From Phaseolus vulgaris (lineage: Eukaryota; Streptophyta; Magnoliopsida; Fabales; Fabaceae), in contig NC_023758.2 of assembly GCF_000499845.2 (NCBI RefSeq), forward strand, positions 17,622,088 through 17,686,087: a stretch of DNA of 64,000 nt, in the 5' to 3' direction. The notes beneath the pieces are model-generated. The model searched no databases and was not told the DNA's origin. It worked only from the letters and a program-made list of their open reading frames with translations. A program made the position numbers and the translations under genes. Below, one piece after another: positions 36,905-47,800 of the stretch. Position 1 is the first letter of the stretch; each line of letters begins with the position of its first letter.

Positions 36905-37118
36905 AAAATAGAGGCTTGTTGTGTTCCAAGTGCAATGAATCAAGCCTCCATATAGAGTTTCCAACTTGTATGCATCATACCAAGGACTTCTTTAATCCTA
37001 TAGGGTCCAACCAATTTGGGGGACAACTTATTCTCCATGCGATGTGGTTGCACCTTTCACAAGACAAGATCAAATACTTTAAAGTTTATCGTTACCACTT
37101 TATTCTCATACCTTAGCT
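36905..37118 (-). pseudogene. gypsy integrase C-terminal fragment
   Basis: Minus sense reads VFDLVL..KVQPHRMENKLSP, then KLVGPYRIKEVLGM, the GDLVLRK....GKL.P.W.GPYRV..VLG block of gypsy integrases. It stops at the copia LTR junction near 37120. Confidence 0.6.
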
Positions 37119-37134
37119 CGGTCCTGATACCAAT

Positions 37135-38583
37135 TGTTGGGTCTATTAGTGTTTAAGTTCAAGAGGGGGTGAATTGAATTTATAAAATTTTCGCAAGCAA
37201 AACTGTTTTTCCAGTAATCTTGAGAAAAAGAACATATTGATTTTTTGATTACTTTATCAAAACTAGAGACTTAACCAGATTAGTTTTGAATCCAATGAGT
37301 GTTTTTCCAAAGCAGTGCAGTCACCTTAATAGCAGCAAGATTAAGAAAGATATTACAACATGAAATCTAACTTTGAATATTTAACAATCAATCTTGAAAA
37401 GAGTATGAATCTTGAAAAAAATACTTTAAAGATTTTATTACTTTAGTCAAACAGCCAACACACAAATTCTGGTATTCACAAGCAAACAAAAAACTTTTTC
37501 AAAATCTTGAAGAACAGTATATGACAGCCTAGAAAGAAAAAATTCAATTTTAAATCAACAGATTTATTTTATTGCAAATCATCAAATATGTAGAATTGAG
37601 TGCAGGGTTTGAGAAGAATGAGGCACACACAATTTATATTGGTTCACTCGTCAAGAGATACATCCAGTCTCACCTCACACCAAGGTGGATTCCACTAAAA
37701 CAACAAATAACACACTTACAAAAACTTGTGGTTCTTGAAGCCTTCAAGAACAAGACTCACAATGCTGAAAAACCCTATTTCAGCATAACAAACACTTCAA
37801 GAAACCCTATCAAGAAGTGTTAATACAATCACCTTTACACAAGAGAGAATAAGGAAATAAAGCACCTGAAAATAAGATGCAAGAACCTAAAACATAACCA
37901 CTTTTGTGCAGCACAACAATGATAGAACCTCAAACCTTGACCAAGGCACACAATGAACAAGCACATTTGAAATTCTTAAGAGAACCTTTCAAGAAAACAT
38001 TCAAAACTTTTATCTCTCAATGAAAACTCTTTGATATGTGTTCAAAAACGTGATAGTTTAGTATCTTTCATGTGAGATGTGTCTTTCTTTATATAGAAAT
38101 AAGTTTATAACAGTTTTTCAAAAAGCAGTTAAAAGTTGTTAAAAAAGAACAAGTTGAAGTTAAAATAAATGGATTTTTTTTAAAAACAAAAGATGATTTC
38201 CAATCCACTTCCAGCTCAGCTTAACAGTAATAAAAGAGCTGAAACAAATTGTTTGGTGCCCTAACAGAATTTTGAAAAACTTTAACAAAAGAGCACCAGT
38301 GCAAAAAAGAATTTATTGTTTTATAAAACAACGGATTTTTTGTGTGTAGAAAACTGATTTTGAGAAAACTTAAGGTAGATTTTGAGAAACCTTTAAATGA
38401 ACTTTTTGTTCTTGAACTCACTACCTTGGTTAGGGATATGAAGTAAATCATAATGCAAAAACCTACCTAAACAACCTCTAACCTATATGACCACTAATTA
38501 CAATATTATAAACCTTCAAAACTATTTTCTACATCAAACACACACTAGGACATGTTGTGAAGAAACTTCTTCTATCTTCAACA
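37135..38583 (-). mobile_element. second LTR of the element A family, interior truncated
   Basis: This 1449-bp copy begins TGTTGGGTCTATTAG and ends TCTTCAACA. It matches the LTR at 611-2066 over its length, with many substitutions and small indels. A PBS-like TGGTATCAGGAC (minus, 37123-37134 region) precedes it, so it is a 5' LTR whose element body is lost rather than a solo LTR. Flanks CCAAT and GAAGG do not form a target duplication. Confidence 0.82.
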
Positions 38584-39002
38584 GAAGGTTCATTAAGAAG
38601 TACATGAGTGTGCAATGAATTATCCTATCATATGTGAGTTACTAGATGAGATCGAATTCGAGGAACAATCTGAATCAAATATTCAGAGATATATCATATG
38701 TGTTAATCCCACAAGTTCAAACTCAATGGAGTCTTTTGATAGGAAATAGCTGCATTTGAATATCACAATTAATTAATTTATATAAAATATTTAAATAGTT
38801 AACTTACATTTTCTATTTGTGTTATTTTTTAACTGTGATATATATAATATGTAATTAAAGATGATGGTTCATGACAATCTTCAAAATGACAATTAGGGAG
38901 ATGTCTCGATGTAGATGGTTATAAATAAATTTATAAATGATGTGTTTTCTAATTCATATGCATACAAATTAGACATATAAATATTTTTTTTATCTTTTGA
39001 AG

Positions 39003-39043
<41 letters not shown>

Positions 39044-39079
39044 TTTTATCTATACCTATATATACAGGGGATTTTCCAT
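38584..39079. other. intergenic with (AT)n tract at 39005-39039
   Basis: No gene seen; contains a microsatellite. Confidence 0.6.
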
Positions 39080-39660
39080 TTTAACTACTCTAAATTCTTT
39101 TCCTATTATCCTTACTTAATATTTTATTTTATTAATTTATTTTGATTATTTGGACATTTTATAATTTCAAAAGTTAATAAAGCAATTTTTTAATTTTATT
39201 TTTTTTGTTATCATTTAATTGGCAGGAGAGTGAAGAGATGGTACATTACTTTTCTGTTTTAAACTGACATTCTTTTCTATTAAATACAAAATTAAAGATT
39301 TTTATTAATATTGTCTCTAAATTATTTTCATATTTTATCCTTACTTAATAATTTATTATTAATTTATTTTGGACATTTGGACATTTTATAATTTTAGAAG
39401 TTAATAAAACAATTTTAAAATTTAAAATTTTATTTTATTTGTTTTCATTTAACTGGTAGGATAGTGGAGAGATTGATACGTTACTTTTCTGTTTAAACTG
39501 ATCTTCTTTTCTATTAAATAAAAAAGTAAAAATATTTCTTAATATTTGTTGCTAGATGTGGACTACATTGGCAGGAGAGTGGAGAAATCGGTACGCTACT
39601 TTTCTCTTTTAAACTGATCTTCTTCTCTATTAAATAAAAAATTAAAGATATTTGTAGGGT
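39080..39660. repeat. 232-bp tandem repeat, two and a half units
   Basis: Units start at about 39080 and 39312, with a partial third at about 39547. Shared landmarks are ATCCTTACTTAATA, GGACATTTTATAATTT, GG(C/T)AGGA(G/T)AGTG(A/G)AGAGAT and AAACTGATCTTCTTTTCTATT. Unit three keeps only the second half. Confidence 0.8.
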
Positions 39661-39754
39661 CCTCCCTTTATTTTGCACACATAGTCTTCCTTTCGAATAT
39701 AATAACAATATTCAGATGACTTTTGCTCAATATTCAAACTGAGTCCCAACCCGT

Positions 39755-39965
39755 AACCACCTTCGTTAAAGTGTTTGTTTCTGCCACCTTCGTCAAAGTG
39801 TGTGTTTCCGCCACTATCGTCTATCTCGGCGTTTGTTTCTACCACAGTCGTCTATCTCGGAATTTTTTTTCACCACCGTCACCAATCTCAGCATTGATTT
39901 TCGCCACCACCGTCAATCACAACATTTGTTTCCGCCACCGTCGCCAATCACGGTTCGGTTTCAAC
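39755..39965. repeat. minisatellite, GTTTGTTTCYGCCACCRTCG type, about 30 bp
   Basis: About six to seven units of TTTGTTTC(T/C)GCCAC(C/T)(G/T)TCGTC(A/T)AT...; open frames across it (39723-40100) are a by-product. Confidence 0.75.
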
Positions 39966-41196
39966 TACCTAAGTTGCACTGTCGACGAAATCAAGTCCGC
40001 TCCTGCCATTATTTTTTCTACTGATGGTCGAACCCCCCAGAAACCTCTAGTAAGAAATCTCAAAACAAACCACAGTCATCTTATGGGAACCAAGGATTGA
40101 AACACCATCACTTCTACCACCAGATGAAATTGTTGTACGAAAATGATATATTGTTTGGGATATTAACAAAATTATTCAAACTGCATCAATCCAAGTTTTG
40201 CATAGAGAAAGAAAACTTTAATCTAGAATATCGTCCTCATATGTATCATCTTCTTGGTATTAGATAGATTATTCCACATCACTGAGAAGCACATTTTCAT
40301 GTAAAATGTTGTACTTTATTATCGCAAAATATCTCTATAGTAGTTTGGTAAATAATAGTGTTCAGGACCATGTTTCTCATTCGTCTTCTCTTTTAATGCT
40401 AACCAATTTTATAGGATTGATAGTGTTGTTGTTAATTTTATTTCTGATGTAGTTAATTATAATTATATATGAATTATATGGTTGGTCCAATTGGAAAGGA
40501 GAATTTTACTCTCATTCATCCCAAATCACTACTCATCCGGGTACATCAAACCATAACAAATTAGCTATTATAATGTTATGTGTTGAATGTCCTTTTCAAA
40601 GTTTATGAAATTATCTTAGAAGGGTTTAGTTTGATGTAAGATTAATATTTTTTAATTATTGATATTTTAAAAGAAAATTAATTATTCATGTTTTAAAAGA
40701 AGACAAAGATAACTTTATTTTTCTCTTTTAATTTTTAAGTTTATTTTTTTTAAAACTGTATGGTTAGTTTGTTTTTATATGTAGATAGAATTACAAAAAG
40801 ACAAAAAAGATAAAAAATTTATTAAAAAATTTCATAACAAAATTATAAGTTATTTTTGTTGCATTTTGTCAAAATAAATTTTGTATTTAAAAATGGTTTG
40901 ACACTAAAGTCTCGAAATCCTTATCAATACTTGTGTGATATCCTAATCATCTTATAGATCTTGTCTATTTCATCTAATTTTAAAAAAAAATTACTCAGTG
41001 AGACGAAGTTATTTTAAGGCAAAAAAAAACAAAACAAAAATATTTTTGTTGATTAATTTTATGTAAATAATTAAAATAAAATATTTTGAATTGGATATGA
41101 AACTGGCATTATGCAAAACATTCATCATACAATTTCTTTTTAATACTCTACTTTTTCAAACTATTTATATTTTACTTGGAATGGTTAACATATACT
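39966..41196. other. intergenic, no gene seen
   Basis: A/T-rich sequence leading to the copia insertion site at AATAT (41197-41201). Confidence 0.6.
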
Positions 41197-41444
41197 AATA
41201 TTATAAGAAAATGATAAAAAATGGTAAGAAGAAAAGATGTTTCTTATTCTCTTATGTGTATATTACATCAGTCATGTATAGGAAATATATAGGGAGTTTC
41301 TCTCCCAAATTACAATCTAATTAGGTAGGATACTAATCATGAGATTCTATAATTATTAAATTAATTGCATATAATTGGGTACAATATCGTCAAATATTGC
41401 ATACAATAATTGCATATAATTTTATAATTATTATTTCCTTAATA

Positions 41445-41456
41445 CTCCCCCTCAAG
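41445..41456 (-). other. polypurine tract of the copia element
   Basis: Minus-strand TTGAGGGGGAG abuts the 3' LTR and would prime plus-strand synthesis. Confidence 0.8.
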
Positions 41457-41576
41457 TTGGTAGGTGAAGATCAAGAACCCCCAACTTGTGTCGTAGCGTC
41501 AAAAATCGTTCCTTGCCCAATGCCTTCGTAAAAATATCTGCGAGCTGATACTGTGTCGGTACATATGAAGGACTGA

Positions 41577-43790
41577 TTATTCTTGTAATTTTTCTCGCAC
41601 AATGTGGCAGTCTATCTCAATGTGTTTTGTGCGTTCATGAAATACTGGGTTTGCTGCTATATGTAATGCCGCTTGATTGTCACAGAAAAGTTGAGCTGGC
41701 AAGTTACATGGCACCTTTAAATCCTGCAACAGATATCGCAACCAAACTATCTCCAAACAAGTATTGGCCATTGCGCGGTATTCTGCTTCCGCTGATGATC
41801 TTGATACGTTTGTCTGTTTTTTTGACTTCCATGAGATAATAGATGAACCAAGAAAAATGCAATATCCAGATACGGATCTCCGAGTTGTCTGACAACCTCC
41901 CCAGTCTGAGTCGCAATAAGCTGTCAATGTCAGATTGTTTTCGGATGGCAATAACAATCCTTGTCCTGGTGATCCTTTGATGTACTTTAGGACTCGAATT
42001 GCAGCATCCCAATGAGGTTTCCGTGGATCCTGTATATATTGACTTAGGGTCCGAACCGAAAATGCTATGTCAGGCCGAGTAACCGTGAGGTATATCAGTC
42101 GTCCCACGAGTCGCCTGTATTTGACTGGATCCTTTAATAACTCTCCATCGTCTGGTGTGAGTTTTAGGTATTGTTCCATTGGAAATTTGTCTGGACGAGC
42201 ACCTGTGAGTCCCGTATCCTGCAAAATATCAAGCGCATATTTTCTTTGGGACATGTAAATACCAGCTTTGGAACGGGAAAATTCAATCCCTAGAAAATAT
42301 TTTAGATCTCCAAGATCTTTAATGCGAAATTGTTGTAATAAACAATCTTTAACACGCTGAATTTCTGTCAAATCATTTCCTGTCAGAAGAATATCATCCA
42401 CATAAATCAAAAGGGCAGTAAATGATGAGTTATTCTGTCTTGTGAATAGAGAGTAATCTGTCTTGGACTGTTGAAATCCTACAGATTTAATCACATGAGA
42501 AAATGTTGAAAACCATGTTCGAGATGCTTGTTTGAGACCATAAAGGGATTTGTTGAGTCGACATACAATGTTCTCCTCCTGTCGATGATGTCTGGGTGGC
42601 AAGTCCATGTAAATAATTTCATGCAATGTGCCATGTAAGAAGGCATTTTGCACATCTAGCTGGTGAGTAAACCAATTTCTGGCTGCTGCAATGGTGAGGA
42701 GACATCTCAAAGTTGTTAATTTTGCTGTTGGTGAAAAAGTTTCAGAATAGTCGACACCTTCAATCTGAGTGTACCCCTTTGCGACAAGGCGCGCCTTATA
42801 TCTGTCGACGCTACCATCTGAGTTGTACTTTATTTTATAAACCCATTTGCATCCGATGGGTTTCTGTCCAGCGGGTAACGATGTCAAGGTCCACGTTTGA
42901 TTTAGCTGCAAGGCGGAAAGCTCTTCGTCCATTGCTTTTTGCCAATTTGGATCAAGGATAGCTTGAGCGTAAGTGTGAGGTTCTTTGGTGGCTGTGATGT
43001 TAGCAAGATATGCACTATGTGTAGAAGAAAATCGTGAATTAGAAAGAAAATTATGCATAGGATACCTGGTTCCATTCTGTCGGTCTTGGGCAGTGGTCGA
43101 ATGATTGGCTTGGGATCCCGTTACGTAGTCTTGAAGCCAGGAAGGTTGGGTTGATGTGCGACTGGATCGTCGAACAGGAAGGTCGGTTGGAGAAGGTTTG
43201 GTAATGGGTGCTAAACTTCTTGGCATGGAAGAAGAAGGTTGGTCTACTGGAGGTTCAGGTGTATTATGACGAGTAGGAGAAGAAGGTTGGTTTGATGGAG
43301 GTTCAGGTGCATTGTGACGAGTAGGAGAAGAGGGTTGGTTTGATGGAGGTTCAGGTGTATTGTGACGAGTAAGAGAAAAAGGTTGGTTTGATGGAGGTTC
43401 AGGTGCATTGTGATGAGTAAGAGAAGAAGGTTGATCGAGTGAATGTTGGACAGGAGTGGGTAAGTCAATGTCAATAGTGGGCAAAATACCTTGTAATGGA
43501 GGTGAGGATTGTGTCTGTGACTGTTGGCAGAATGGGAAAACACTTTCATGGAAGATGACATCCCGACTTGTAAAAAAAGTGCCTGCATCTATATCAAATA
43601 ATTTGTATGCTTTTTGATTGTGAGGATAACCAATGAAGATGCATTGTCGGGCACGCGGATCAAATTTTTGCTTAGGTGAAACAACAGTTGCGTAACAAAG
43701 GCAACCAAAAGTTTTTAGGTGAGAAAGTGAAGGTGGTTGATTATATAGTAGCTCAAAAGGTGATTTATTTTTTAGTAAAGGTGATGGCAA
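41577..43790 (-). CDS. copia pol, part 2: integrase tail, reverse transcriptase, RNase H
   Basis: This 737-codon frame opens within the integrase C-terminus (NKSPFELLYNQPPSLSHLKTFG, PRARQCIFIGYP). It continues through a spacer with four 16-aa repeats (type NQPSSPTRHNAPEPPS). The reverse transcriptase has LDVQNAFLHGTL and the catalytic YVDDILLTGND; RNase H has DSDWGGC, SSAEAEYRAMA and FCDNQAALHIA. The frame ends REKLQE at a TAA, and the expected C-terminal block (QLADIFTKALGKERF) is present just downstream in another frame, so a frameshift near 41580 removes the last 40 or so residues. A second frameshift at about 43795 separates it from part 1. It copies the element's RNA into DNA when functional. 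Confidence 0.9.
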   Translation of the reverse strand: MPSPLLKNKSPFELLYNQPPSLSHLKTFGCLCYATVVSPKQKFDPRARQCIFIGYPHNQKAYKLFDIDAGTFFTSRDVIFHESVFPFCQQSQTQSSPPLQGILPTIDIDLPTPVQHSLDQPSSLTHHNAPEPPSNQPFSLTRHNTPEPPSNQPSSPTRHNAPEPPSNQPSSPTRHNTPEPPVDQPSSSMPRSLAPITKPSPTDLPVRRSSRTSTQPSWLQDYVTGSQANHSTTAQDRQNGTRYPMHNFLSNSRFSSTHSAYLANITATKEPHTYAQAILDPNWQKAMDEELSALQLNQTWTLTSLPAGQKPIGCKWVYKIKYNSDGSVDRYKARLVAKGYTQIEGVDYSETFSPTAKLTTLRCLLTIAAARNWFTHQLDVQNAFLHGTLHEIIYMDLPPRHHRQEENIVCRLNKSLYGLKQASRTWFSTFSHVIKSVGFQQSKTDYSLFTRQNNSSFTALLIYVDDILLTGNDLTEIQRVKDCLLQQFRIKDLGDLKYFLGIEFSRSKAGIYMSQRKYALDILQDTGLTGARPDKFPMEQYLKLTPDDGELLKDPVKYRRLVGRLIYLTVTRPDIAFSVRTLSQYIQDPRKPHWDAAIRVLKYIKGSPGQGLLLPSENNLTLTAYCDSDWGGCQTTRRSVSGYCIFLGSSIISWKSKKQTNVSRSSAEAEYRAMANTCLEIVWLRYLLQDLKVPCNLPAQLFCDNQAALHIAANPVFHERTKHIEIDCHIVREKLQE
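43236..43437 (-). repeat. 48-bp tandem repeat in the copia pol spacer
   Basis: Four units encode 16-aa repeats rich in Pro and Ser (PEPPSNQPSS core) between integrase and reverse transcriptase. All units keep the frame. Confidence 0.88.
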
Positions 43791-43794
43791 GCGA

Positions 43795-44958
43795 TTAATG
43801 ATATATGTGGTGTAAAACGCATTCTCCCCAAAATTCTAATGGTAAATTGGACTGAAATAGGAGGGCTCGTGCTGTGTTTAAAACATGTCTATGTTTGCGT
43901 TCTACTACCCCATTTTGTTGAGGAGTGTAAACGCAAGTGCGTTGACATTCAATACCTTTTTTGAGAAAAAAATCATACATTGAAATAAATTCCAATCCGT
44001 TGTCAACGCGGATGGTTTTAATAGATGCCTGAAATTGATTTTGTGCAAATGTAATGAATGACTCTAAGAGATGTTGGGTTTCAGATTTGTGATTCATAAG
44101 AAATAGCCAAGTACATCTAGTATAGTCATCGACTATAGTGAGAAAAAAACGTTTTCCAAAATGAGTTGGGGTTTTATGAGGACCCCAAATGTCACAATGC
44201 AATAGATTAAATGGAGAATGAGATTTTATTGTGCTTAAAGGAAAGGGTAGCCTTGTCTGTTTAGCTTTGGGACAAATACTACAATGATTATGAATGGGAA
44301 TGAGATTTTTACTGATAGGGATAGGTAGTAGGGAAGATACAAGTTGTAGACACGCTGGAGAAGGATGTCCAAGGCGCTTATGCCATAAATCAGGATCGGT
44401 CGATATTTGAGATGCGTGGGCTTGGTTTGGAAGAGGGGACATGTAGTATAAGCCTGCGTGTTGTTTACCCGAGCCAATCATCCTCCCCGTAGCCAAGTCC
44501 TGTAAAACGCAACCATGTGGAGTAAAAACGACACAACAATTTAGTGAACTGGTTATCTTACTAATGGACATGAGATTTAAATTAAAAGAAGGAACACAAA
44601 GAACATCTTTGAGAGTGATTTTGTCATTGAATTTAATTGTGCCTGTAGATGAGATGGGCGCAGTTGAGCCTGTGGGCAGATTAACATTTGAAATAAATGA
44701 TGATGAAGTGTGTGTGAAAAATTGTGAATCAGATGCAATGTGATGGGTTGCTCCGCTATCCAAAATCCATGGTTTCGTAAAAGCAGAATTAGAAGAGGAG
44801 TTATGGGCAAGCAGACCTGCAGAGCTAACAAACGTGTCACTTTTACCGTTATTGTTGAGCGAGTAAATAGCCCTTGCCAATTGTTGAATTTTTTCGGCAC
44901 TGAAGTGTTGTACGAGGTTTCTATCGGACTCGTTACTGATGCCTTCTTTGCCAGACAT
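43795..44958 (-). CDS. copia pol, part 1: protease, GAG-pre-integrase, integrase
   Basis: The 387-codon frame starts MSGKEGISNESDRN, and residues 19-30 (FSAEKIQQLARA) match the end of copia gag. Then come the aspartic protease active site WILDSGATHHIA (about residue 66-77), the GAG-pre-integrase block DLWHKRLGHPSP, the zinc-finger HxxH...C..C remnant (HNHCSICPKAKQ), and the integrase core with HCDIWGP, TIVDDYTR, DNGLEF and the TPQQNGVVERKHRH block. It ends prematurely at FWGECVLHHIYH followed by TAA, where one extra nucleotide shifts out of the frame used by part 2. The protease and integrase motifs look intact. Confidence 0.9.
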   Translation of the reverse strand: MSGKEGISNESDRNLVQHFSAEKIQQLARAIYSLNNNGKSDTFVSSAGLLAHNSSSNSAFTKPWILDSGATHHIASDSQFFTHTSSSFISNVNLPTGSTAPISSTGTIKFNDKITLKDVLCVPSFNLNLMSISKITSSLNCCVVFTPHGCVLQDLATGRMIGSGKQHAGLYYMSPLPNQAHASQISTDPDLWHKRLGHPSPACLQLVSSLLPIPISKNLIPIHNHCSICPKAKQTRLPFPLSTIKSHSPFNLLHCDIWGPHKTPTHFGKRFFLTIVDDYTRCTWLFLMNHKSETQHLLESFITFAQNQFQASIKTIRVDNGLEFISMYDFFLKKGIECQRTCVYTPQQNGVVERKHRHVLNTARALLFQSNLPLEFWGECVLHHIYH

Positions 44959-45272
44959 GATTTTTTATTTAGGGGATAAAAATGGAGAGGCTGTCAGGGC
45001 ACCAAGATCGGTGCTCTGATACCATATAAGAAAATGATAAAAAATGGTAAGAAGAAAAGATGTTTCTTATTCTCTTATGTGTATATTACATCAGTCATGT
45101 ATAGGAAATATATAGGGAGTTTCTCTCCCAAATTACAATCTAATTAGGTAGGATACTAATCATGAGATTCTATAATTATTAAATTAATTGCATATAATTG
45201 GGTACAATATCGTCAAATATTGCATACAATAATTGCATATAATTTTATAATTATTATTTCCTTAATAAATAT

Positions 45273-46500
45273 AATAAAGATTAATATAATTACTAATGTT
45301 TGAGTCCTGATTTCATTTACAGAGTCTCCATTGTCAACAAAATTCTGCTATAAGGACAACATGATGTTAGGTAGTAGTAGGGATTAGTACACAACCAATA
45401 TTGTCAACATTATTGAATAAAAAAATAGACATAATTGTGATTTATGTTGCTGCAAATAGAATTCTATTTGTTTTTACAATTTGTTTTGTGATATTTAGAT
45501 CCCTATCATTTTCTTAAGTGCTATTTTTTATTTATTATCATTAACTATACTTGGTTTTTGCCCTAAAACCCTAAAATTAAAATAAATAAAAAATAACAGG
45601 GTAATAAATAATAATATTTAAAATTAAGATAATTAGGTTCCTTTTAGGTGCTTAATTTATTTTAGTGATGTATCCGGGAAAATTAACTAATTGGTTTCAG
45701 TTGTTTTAATAGCTTCTATTCACTATAATTAAGTGTCACACTATTAATATGGAGTAAGAGGTTCTTTACCTTCACTTATAGGTCTTAGCGTGTTTTTTTT
45801 TTTTCTCATATTGGTTTTTTCAACTGCAACAATTGGTTGTAATGGCTAGAGTAAAGCTTAATTAAGAACAATTTCTGTGGTTCTAGCTTCTAAATTATTT
45901 TTAATAAAATAATTTTAAATTCACTTTAATAAAAACAATCTTATAACGGATTTATTTTTCTTAAATAAATAATAATTTATATTAAAAATCCAGAAATGCT
46001 ACTTTAAATATCATCAATAGTTATGGATATCTCTTTCATTAATAACTAAGTTTATAAATATTTATATTTTATAATTTTTTAAATAATTTTTCTAATGTTA
46101 TTATTTTTCAACACTTTAATAAATTATATAACAAAATGAAAAATATAAAAGATCAACACTACAAAGACAAAGTTGGAGCTAAATATTGTAAATAAAAGAC
46201 AACGAATGACCATTGAACAAAGAACAATTGCACTATCTACACGAAACATAACTTATACACTTTGTTTGCTTCTAGGTGTGACAACGGAGGAGGAAGGGGC
46301 GAGCGGGAAGAACTTTTGTTTGGATCAGGGTATGTGAGGGCGTAGGTGCGGATGAGCGAGCGAGTTCACTAGCTTTTTCACTTCTCGCAAAATTAAGAAG
46401 ATTTACGTTGCTACCCTTCCATCAATTCTAATATTAAACAATGTGGGCATCAATGAGTTTTAGGGTTCTTTATTACAGTGCCTGGTGCAACACTTTCCTT
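45273..46500. other. intergenic, no gene seen
   Basis: A/T-rich sequence. A short GC-richer stretch at 46278-46345 (GAGCGGGAAG...GAGGGCGTAGG) has no assigned role. Confidence 0.55.
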
Positions 46501-46529
46501 CTTCTTCCCGAATTTTGGAAGTGCAAAAT

Positions 46530-46870
46530 CAATTTTCATCTCTTTGTAAATTGGTGCAGAATCGATTTTCCCATCCTTGTAAATTGGTGCAAAATCGATT
46601 TTCGATTTTTCGAAATGGTGCAGAATCGATTTTTCGATTTTTCCAAAATGACGCAGAATCGATTTTCGATTATTCCAAATAGTGCAGAATCGATTTTGTG
46701 GCTTTTAAAGGTAGGAGAGAATTGATTCTGTTGCTTTTAAAGGTAGGAGAGAATCGATTTTGTGATTTTTAACTGTAGGAGGAGAATCGATTTTGTGGTT
46801 TTTAAAAAAACCAGAATCAATTCTATGCCTTTTAAAGGTAGAAGGAGAATCAATTCTCTCTGTATGAGAA
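46530..46870. repeat. minisatellite with GCAGAATCGATTTT core
   Basis: About ten units of 30-42 bp share (C/G)AGAATCGATT(T/C)T. The left half carries TTCGATTTTTCCAAA spacers and the right half TTTTAAAGGTAGGAGA spacers. The core AATCGATT is self-complementary. Open frames over it in both strands are by-products. Confidence 0.85.
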
Positions 46871-47029
46871 AAATGTTGGAATAGATTCTGTTTTTTTTTT
46901 TTTTCAGATTGCATCTTGTAATTGTGGTTCTTTGGTTGGTTTTGTTCATCACAAACTTTCTTCTTTTTGTTCTCAGTTTGTCCAGTTTGTTCTTATTCTT
47001 CTTCTCCAGTGCCTTCATCCTTCACGTAA

Positions 47030-47800
47030 ATTTTTAATACTTTTTTCTATTTAGAATTTTTTTTATTAAGTGCGGTTACTATTTTTTTTATTATGTTTAC
47101 TGTTTTTTATTTCTAATAAATGTAATTATATTATTTTATATATGTTTATTGTTTACAGTTTTTATTTTTCTAAATGTATTTATTATTTTAAATTTTATTA
47201 ATACTATTTTAAATTTTTATAAATACATTTACATTTGTTGATGTGTTTATTGTTATTATTTTTATAAATTTATTTATATTTTCTTATTATATTTTTTTAC
47301 TGTTTTATATTTTTTATTATTTTGTATTTGTTGTTTAGTTTTTCATTCTATGTTTTATTGTTTTTAATTTGTGTATATATATATATATATTATGTTTTTA
47401 TTGTTTTTATATCGTTTTCATTTAGAAGATATTGTTTAATTTTTTTTATATGTTTAATTTTTTAATCTTAATAATTGTATTTGCATTTGTTTTGTTATAT
47501 TTGTACTCTGTTGTTTATTTTTTTTTATGTATTTATTGTTTTTAATTTTTATAAATATATTTATACTTTTATTATATTTATATTTATACTTTAAATATTT
47601 ATAAATTTATTTGAATTTAATACAAAATTATTATTTTTTACAAAATAAGAGTAATTATAAATATTATATATTGGAAAAAATAATTAACTCAAACTTACAA
47701 AAAATATATCATAACTCATTATTAAAATATTTTTTATTGACAACGATAAATTTGTAAATTTACATTTTATATTTTTAAAATAATTTCTAAATTATCTTCT
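47030..47800. repeat. low-complexity T/A-rich tract
   Basis: Long runs of TTTATTGTTTTTAT.TTTT type with an (AT)n near 47376-47390; no coding content. Confidence 0.75.

Larger units (their letters stand above)
41202..45267 (-). mobile_element. recent copia element lacking gag, TSD AATAT
   Basis: LTRs of 243 bp each lie at 41202-41444 and 45025-45267, and no difference was found between them by eye. The element is flanked by AATAT at 41197-41201 and 45268-45272. In minus sense the LTRs open TATTAAGG and end TTCTTATA, so the termini are TA...TA rather than TG...CA; this is a known rare copia variant. The PBS is a perfect TGGTATCAGAGC at 45013-45024, and the PPT (GAGGGGGAG, minus) is next to 41445. 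The first ATG is only 55 bp after the PBS and opens at the very end of gag, so the capsid region is absent. Pol is split by frameshifts near 43795 and 41580. Confidence 0.93.

Noticed and set aside
37130..38588. Target duplication for the second element A family LTR
   Set aside because: Flanks CCAAT and GAAGG do not match, and a PBS is attached, so it is not a clean solo LTR.
39723..40100. 125-codon plus-strand frame
   Set aside because: It is translation of the 30-bp minisatellite; overlapping frames exist on both strands.
46441..47018. Several overlapping frames on both strands
   Set aside because: All arise from the AATCGATT minisatellite, whose unit lacks stops.
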